From Epiperipatus broadwayi (lineage: Eukaryota > Onychophora > Udeonychophora > Euonychophora > Peripatidae), in NCBI GenBank assembly GCA_028023455.1, contig JAQFVV010012446.1, forward strand, positions 1,364,001 through 1,428,000: a stretch of 64,000 nucleotides of DNA. The letters are read 5' to 3'. Under the pieces are notes generated by a model. The model had not been told where the DNA came from. It saw only the letters and a list, made by a program, of their open reading frames with translations, and did not search any database. Shown piece after piece: positions 41,801-50,800 of this stretch. The first letter of the stretch is position 1. Each line of letters begins with the position of its first letter. The translations under genes were made by a program, and so were the position numbers.

Positions 41801-44800
41801 GCTCTGAAATACTTGAATCTGACTCCAAACCACTAATGGAGAAGTCATCAAATAAGCTTGAAGCATCCAAATTCCACTGCTCACTCACAGCTAAAACACT
41901 ATCATTGCTTGACTCAGAAAAATTATCCATATTTTCCCTTTATTTACAGTAATTTGAATTCTGTTTAAAATGAAAAAAAGCAAAAAAATTAGAGTTACTC
42001 GATTACAAAAACTGTTGTAAAATCGTCAATTTTTGAGCTAGAAAAATATGACTTACCTTTCACAAAAATACAAAAAAAGATGGATCCGATGATGTAAAAT
42101 GCACATGCGTAGCCTGCGTAGTTTTCCCGCAATTTTAAACTGAAACGCGATGTTATAAATTTGAAAATTCGAGAATGCATTATGCATTCGTAATAACGAT
42201 GAGGTTTTAAAGGAAATTTGATTGCTTTAGAATCTTTTATTTATGAATATTACTTTTAATTGCAAACTAATTTTACTTTTTTATTTAAATACTTGTAAGA
42301 TGTAACCTTACATTTTAGAGTAAAATATAAAGCTTGTTAGAACTGATTTAAAAATTTTTGTCTTCTGGTGACTTGCTTGTCTTGGCTTGCATTTTGTATC
42401 TACTTGATATTTGGATTTAAAGTAAGATTATGTAATATTTTGCCTTGCTTATTGCATATATTTTTTAATGTATAAAAAAATTGCTCCTTTCCATCCACTG
42501 ATTTAGATCAGATATGTTTAACCTGTAAGTAATCAACAACATATATCAAGTTTAGTAAAGTGATTAAAAATAATAATAATACTTATTTATTTAAAAATAA
42601 TCCTAGAAATTATCTTTAATGTAAATCAAAAGCCACTTATTTAATTAATTTTCAGTTATTAGATAAAATATGATAAACACGTTTGGTGTTTTTCAGTGTG
42701 AAAGCATTCATATATTTAAAAAAAAAAATGGAGTAAAAATAACATGTAACGAACATTTTTAAAAAAAATTAATAACGAATTAAACAAAAATTTCTCCTAT
42801 ATGAATCAAACTACAAGATTTGTGTTATTTTAACAACAACATGACTGGCTGAATTTAGATAATCTGTTCAAGTTTTGCCAACCGGGAATCAAGTCGTGGA
42901 TAATCTTCTCAAATATCTACAATTAAAATATATCTGAACGATTAACCTTGAAAGTGGAAATAATAGCTAAAGGGTCAGTGTATTTGGAATGTACTCTATT
43001 ACTTACAAACGGTTAACATTAAATAGATATCTTAATTCCATTATTTATTCGGATAACTATTATTATACATGCATCATAAAGTGTTATACTAATTTAATTT
43101 ATAAAATCTTACAGTCATAATTTTAACACGTATTATTATATTTTGTATATGCGAAATGAAATGTTATTCTAATGTCTTTGTGTGTCAATGGTTGAATAAT
43201 AAGGAATAGATTATCCTATTTGACTTATATTATCAATAACGTTCCTACTATTTGATTTGTTTATTATTGAAATAATGATAACAGCTGTTGAACAGCTACC
43301 TAAAAGAAAACTATTTTCTGACTTCCATAGCCAATACTGAAGTGTTAAATTATTATTTGCTCCGATTATTAATCCTAGTTTTTGATGTTGAATAGACAAA
43401 TTAAGATAATCTAAATTTTATAAATTTGGAATAATGCTTGACATAGGATGTAGAATTTAGTAACTTATAAGGAATATTCTAATTAAAACTACGTCAATGC
43501 TTTTAAAAATTATCTCGTCTATTCATAGAGCTCACGCAAGAGTGCATTAATTTGGGGGTATTCACAATAATTGGAAACAAAATTAATATAATCACACCTG
43601 AAGTTCAGCGTTATAATTAAAAAAATATTGTTTTATGTGATGTAAATTAATTGTTAAAAGATTTGCTATATTTATTTTATGGGTGAATATTTATTATATC
43701 CAAAATGTGTACTTTAATTTAATGTTTATTTGAATAAGAATGTATTTTATTTTGATTTTATTTTCATATGAATTTATATATGTGAAGTTCATGATATGTA
43801 TTTTACTATGCTTAATTTAAATTCAAGGGATCGAAGAGAATAATTAATTGGGGAACAGCGCTTGCGAGAAGTTTAGGAATTATTGGTGAATTTATAATGT
43901 TTGTCAACATGAGTCTTTCCAGGGTTCTGTGCCTATACTTATGTCGTATTTATTACATTGTTATTATGCTCATATTTTAAGCAGAGTCAGTCATTATCTC
44001 AGTCGTTCTTTATTATGAAACATTTCTTCATTATGTCTGAACCCATATCTGCTAGACTGCTGGTGTTTTCTGAGTTAGCAGAATAATTGAGGAGAAATTA
44101 CATTTTGATTTGAAGTAAACATTAATACTGCTTTGTAATGTTAAATGACAGTTCTCTGCTGGTGGCTAATCCGCAGAATAATTATTTGCCATTTTTTGCA
44201 TTTTGCATTCATTTCTGCGCTGGTGGTTAATCCGCGGAACTGTGTGTAAGTATACTTGTTGCTTGATGGAGGTCTAGAAATCCACAGAGCCTTCAGTGAT
44301 GTGTTATTCCTATGTGTAGATGAATGCATCCACAGGAATATCATTTTACTTCATAAATGTAGGTTTGGGCAAAGTCTTTATGTACTATGATGTTAAAATT
44401 ATCTTCTTTCATCTATAGGTATAACCCAGGGGTCCCCAACCCTATGCCCGCGGACACCATGGCGCCAGCCGCTATCCGAACACGATAAAAAATTATTTAT
44501 CTGATACAAATAAATTTAATTTTTAAAATTTCTTATAAATTATTGTATTATATTGTAATCAAATTGTAGGGCATACTATACTTTTACAGCATAAAAATAT
44601 AAATGTTAATTATATGTTAAAATTTTATTTTTGAAATAAATATTTTTTTGTACATTATGTGTATTATTAACAATATCCAACTATAAATTTACATTGAAAA
44701 AAATAAATGGTGCCCGCCATCTGGCCGGTATTATAGAATGTGTTCTTAAGTGCAAAAAGGTTGGGGACCCATGGTACCTTGTAAGTTCAGTCATAAAGTA

Positions 44801-47800
44801 TAGCAGGGCACCCTATCTAAATTGTCTCTATAGTGTATCATATGTTGTTTACATAATATTTTAGCTGAATTGAGGTTTGAATCTTCACTTTGGCTCAGTA
44901 TTTCATTATGGCCAACTCTCGCAAATATGTCATTACTTATTGATTATTATTATAAGTTTACAGTATAGGTTCATTGGTTCTGGAACTGACACATTGGATA
45001 TTTCATGACTTTATGTTGAACTCTATTCTCTTTCTTCAGGACTGAAATTAAGTCCATTTATAATAAAATCTTGTAACTGTGTTCATTATAAAACCCGTGT
45101 ATACTATCCATGTATTGAAGCAAATAGATGGAATGATATTTTATTTATTTTATTTTATTCGTTTAATTATATTAAAACATTATATAATCAATTACTTGTT
45201 AATGATAAAATTGTGAATACATGTTAACTCATAATTTAACTTACTATGCCATTGCTATTTGTCATTCACAAAAACCAGAAAAAATCCTACATATTGAATA
45301 GAGAATACATTAGAGCACATATTGTCACTAATATTCTGGGGGAATATTTGAATGTTTTTGTCCTCAGGTAGTTCGTGATGTATGGGGTACAATAAAATCC
45401 CATTTACCTCCATCACTTTATCTTTGCTTTGTTAATTCTGGAATATAATACAAAATTTATTGTTTGTATAAATGTTTATAATATTATGCTCAAAATTCAT
45501 AGATAAATTTACTAGATGAAGTTATGATAGAATTCATTCTCTTAATGCTATGATTTGCAATTCATAATGAGTCTCACTGCTATTGATTTAATTATAAATT
45601 TAAATCAATAAGAAAGGAACCCAAGTTTTTCTATACTCACCTATTATTGCAAAGCACATACCTTGCATAGCATTTGTACCAGAATCCTGAATATATCTGA
45701 GCTATGATTAACCATGTTATAGTGATATTTACAATTATTGCTTTCTTGTTAATAACTTGTATTAACCATGTGATAGCTAATATAGACCTGGGGAATCATA
45801 CATGTCATTCTGAAAGAGTAATCTTTTTTCACAAATGATACTATCTTGTACATGGTCGCCATAAGATCTCATGCAAATGAAAATCGCAGATTAAGGTTTT
45901 GAATGATAATAAAAATTACATAGTTATAATTTGTCTTAAATGATCTAACGTACTTTCACATAACTGGTACGATGGGTCTTCGTGGTGTACCCTGGTGCGA
46001 CCGGATTAGCTCATAACAATTTCATGCTATACCATTAATTTTATCTGTTATGACCTGGTCAGACTTTTCGGTTACAAATATATATATATATAGGCTTTAT
46101 AAAAAAGATTTTCAGTATCTCAATTCTGAAAATATCATTTAAAAAGCAATTTATCCATTTGTGTAAATTGAATTGTTTAAAAATTTAGGGGATAGTCTCT
46201 TATCAATAATTACTGCTACTGTACTTCAAATTGTTATCAGGTTCTTTTGTTGATGTAAGAATTCAAATAGACTATAAATTATGGTTTCTTATGATTGAAA
46301 CCAGCAGTTTTTATTAGTTATGAAAAGTATATTCAGTAAAAAGCATCATTCAATTTAAAATTGGAAAATAAATTAATAGCAATATGATCAAATATTTCTC
46401 CAGCTCATCCCACCTCCAAAAATCCATACTATGCATTGTTAATGAATACTGTTGTATTTCAGTTTTTAGAAAAAATGGGGGAAAGTAGCATAGTTAGATA
46501 AACAGGTTTTTGCAAGATGTTAATGGATGGGGATATGTCATTGATTATGGATTGAAGTAAGATAATATTAGCTATTAATGAAAGAAATAATATTTTTAAA
46601 TGATGTGAGATGCTAAAGTAAAAACAAATGATTTCATGGGTTGATGAATTTTTGTGGAGGCTGCAATTTTAAAATATCAAATTTATAATAATTAGCCAGG
46701 TTAATTTGTATTTTACAAACAAATGGATACTGCTGATATTTTGCTAATTTTATTTTTTGGTCACGCTTTGACAAAGATATATCACATCGAATTCTAGACT
46801 AGTTTAGCAAATAATAAAGTTTTTGGAATTAAATTTATTGCCGTATTTGAGTTTCAATTTTTCTTAAATAATAAAGAATATAGTTGAGGGGCATTTTAAT
46901 TAAATATAGTAATAAGCAAATGAGAATAGTTGCTATATAAGTAGTTTCTCATTCTATTTGCAAAATATTTATTGGATTATATATACTCATTAAATTATGC
47001 TAATTAAATATTTACAATTAATAACTTCTATTAGATTATTAAGAAGAGATTATTAAAAGGGAGATATCACAGATGTGATGTGATGTAGCTTCTTCTTAAA
47101 CTAAGTTAAGAATCTCTCAGCAATTATGCCCAGAGAAACCTGTTAGCTACTTAATTTTACATTCCCGGTCTAAGTTTTCCCATATTCTGCTCCATCCCAT
47201 TTCCACAACATAATTTTTGCCAACTCTATAGCCTTTATATCTAAATCCCCCTTATCTTTTCCCAAACCCAGCATAAAAAAACAATAATTCACTTTCTGTA
47301 TAATCACTTTTTTCATATTTATTCTTTCATAACTTTCATTATATGTGCCCTTTCTGTTTTCAAGCATTTACATTCAATTAACAGATGCATAATATTTTCT
47401 ATTCCTTCCTGACATAATTTACAGGCTAAATCACCCATATTTTTTCCATTTACATGTATATTCTCTTGTTGCTAAAGATCCTGTTCGAGCCTTAATCAAT
47501 AAACTACTTTTCTTACTATTATCATATATTAACTCACACCTAATATTCTGTTTATTTCTATATATATTTAAACTCTTTCTACTCTCCATATTAGTCCTCC
47601 ATCTCTCTAACTCCCCGTTCTTTATAAGTAATTTAATACCCCTTTACTAACATAATGATGCATCATTACCATATGTTAATCCTGCTGCTGCAACTCCTTT
47701 CCATATAATTCTAGCTACATCATATTTATTATATGAAAACACTATTAATTTCTTCGTTTATCAATTTTTTCTCCCATTCATCCAAATAATTTTTCTGATT

Positions 47801-50800
47801 ACTTAAAATAATTCCCAAATAACTATATCTATTCACCACAGTTAACTTAATATCTCCCAATAAATATTTTATATCTTTTCTTTCCCAGTATTAACCATCA
47901 TTATATTTGATTTTTCTTTTTACCCACCCTTGCACATGTTCTCAGCATAACTTCCATATCTTCTTTCTGCACACAAAAATATATCATCCGCAAAAAAAAG
48001 ACCTGACAAAATATACTCTCTTACTACCTATTAACGGTATCTCTATCCCTCTTCCTAATCTTTCTATTGCTCTTTCCATTTCACTCAAATACAACACAAA
48101 CAAAATAGGTGACATAGGGCATCCTTGTCTTAGTCCCACCCCATTTTTAACTTTAACTGATTCTATATTCCCTAATTGTATATATAATAATTATTTTCAT
48201 ATAATTTCTTAATAATATCTATAAATCTTCATCCATTCCCAAATTTGCTAAACTTATCCATAGGGCATCCTTGTCTTAGTCCCACCCCATTTTTAACTTT
48301 AACTGATTCTATATTCCCATATTGTATATATAATAATTATTTTCATATAATTTCTTAATAATATCTATTAAATCTTCGTCCATTCCCAAATTTGCTAAAC
48401 TTATCCATAATCTATTTCTATTTACTCTATCATATGCCTTCTCTATATCTATAAAACTCATATATAACTGTTTACCTGAATTCCTACTCATAACCATAAG
48501 TTGTGTAACTACAAATAAACTATCTCCTATATGCCTATCTAATATAAAATCTCCTTGCATTTGCCCCACTACATTATTCCCTTCCATCCATTTTACAACT
48601 CTTCTAAACTCCATACAGTAGCGTCACCAGTGAAAGCCAGAGTAATCAATGAATGCAAAAAGGTTTGTGCATAAAATCCTTATCTAGTTCCTACTCATCC
48701 AATATCCCCAGACTAGTTTCTAGCTTGTGGCTTTCATCAGTGGAGGAGCCTTGAATCTGACAGCATTGCACCTAGATCTATTAGTTAACTATAAAGCTTT
48801 GAATGCAAAAGGCAAACACAGTAATGTTTTCAATTCAAGCTCATTAGCTTGTATAGTTGTATATATCTGAACTCAGTTCAGCATCCATACTTTTTTGGTG
48901 TCTTTGTTTCTTTAATAACCACAGTCACCATAATCTTATTGGGCAGGAAATGAAAACATTACTGTGTTTTCATGTTACACTCTAAGCTTTATAGTTAGCT
49001 AATATAGTAAAAATGTGGCTGCTGGAGGGTTGCATTAGATCCTAAAGATTTAGGTGCAGTGCTCCCAGATCTAGGGCTCCTCACTGATGAAAGCCACAAG
49101 CTAGAAACTAGCCTGGGAATATTGGATGAGTAGGGACTAGGTAGTGATTTCATGCACAAACCTTTTTGCATTTATTGATTAGTCTGACTTGCACTAGTCG
49201 CGCTTCTGTATGAAGAATTTTGCCTGTGTAAACATAAACAGCTTGTGTAAGCTTAAAAAATGGTGATCATATGATGTTTAATGGTTTAAAAGAGAGATAT
49301 GTTCTCTAGTCTTGTTTGAATTTACTCTATTTTTTATCAGTGTTGGCAAGAGGTAAGCTTATAGAATAGATGAATTATTTCATTAATTACATACACATTA
49401 AATTATATTAATTTGATATATGTATAAATAAAATAGTTTTTGGGCTAAACTGTGTGTTATTTTTGCTTACTTCCCAATGTTCTGACAAAGCCTCACCATT
49501 AATTGTTTTCGTGTTTATAATAGAAGAGATAAAATAAGTGGTCTCCATAAGGCTGGAATATGTTGTGCTTCTTCAGCTCTCTTTAAACCAGTTAGTTTTT
49601 TTAATATTTCAATCGACTCCCTCATAGTTCTCAATTCATGCTTTTCCAAATTTATCAAATATTTTTGCATTATTAGATTTATGACCAATTTCTAAAAAAT
49701 GCGAAGTAAAAGCTGTCGTATTTAACTTGTGTTCGTTAATTCTGACAATAATGTCATCTATTAGCCTGACCTACTTTTGAGCAATGTAAACACGGAATTT
49801 CATAAACTCCCTGTTAATCAAATGTACTAGGTTTGTGGAAAAAAATCAATTTTTTTTGCTAGTGGAAAAAGTAATCTATGTTAAAATTAGAGTCTTCTAC
49901 TGATTTTTATCACTGACTCCTTTAATACAAGGTAAAAACGCTATAACTAGTTGAATTATCAATTTTTTATCCTCTTAGTATTAGAGCTGTGTGACACCTT
50001 ATATATGATGTTTTTTTTATTGTAACCATTAGAAAGTAGAATATTTTTTGTTAGTACTATTTCTTGAATAAGATGATCATCATCCCACAAACTATAAGCA
50101 CTTTTCAAAAGATTTTTTGCTACAGAAAATATTTGTGCAGGATGATGATGAGAATTAAAATATTTGTATGGGTGGGTTTTTTATAAACCAATAGTGATAA
50201 GGAGTCATCACATTTTCTTGCAATCAAAATATCTAGAAAGCAAAGTGATTTATTTTCAATTTCCATAGTAAACTTAATATTAGGGTGTCAATTATTAAGA
50301 AAAACAAGAAAAGAGTTGAAAGCATTAATACCATAAGGCTATATATATATAATAAATGTATCATCCATATATCTGAGTCAAATAGGTTTCTTAGTAGCTG
50401 CTTTTAATACTCGACTTACAAAATTATTCATGAAGAGATCAACAATTATAGGTGCTTGTGAAGATTCCCATAGAAAGTCCTTTAATTTTTTTTAATACTT
50501 TTGAAAATCATGAATAAAATTGTATTTTCAAGGCAATGTTTTTCTAGATGTTTTGTGATTGCAAGAAAATATGATGACTCCTTATCAATATCTGTTAACA
50601 GAATGTCCACCGATTCAAACAGATATCCTAATTTTAATTCTCATCATCATCCTATGGAAATATTTTCTGTAGCAAACAATCTAACAAGAATTTGTAGTTT
50701 GTTGGACGATGATCAAATCATTTTATTCAAGAAATAAAAATTAAAAATATTACTACTTTCTAAAATCATCATATAAGGTGTTGCATTGCATTGACATTTT

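Larger units (their letters stand above)
48612..49212. mobile_element. Palindromic 601-bp pseudo-LTR of a Penelope-like element
   Basis: The left end CATACAGTAGCGTCACCAGT and the complement of the right end (CATACAGAAGCGCGACTAGT) start two arms of about 270 bp that together form nearly the whole segment. Each arm holds a CTGATGAAAGCCACAAGC..GAAAC hammerhead-like core. Directly to the right lies Penelope-like coding sequence. Inverted pseudo-LTR units with hammerhead motifs are known from Penelope-like elements, which is why I assign it so. Confidence 0.65.

Noticed and set aside
45947-46080. Possible LTR or transposon end around GGTGTACCCTGGTGCGACCGG
   Set aside because: GC-richer patch with partial self-complementarity, but no matching second end or target duplication could be found.
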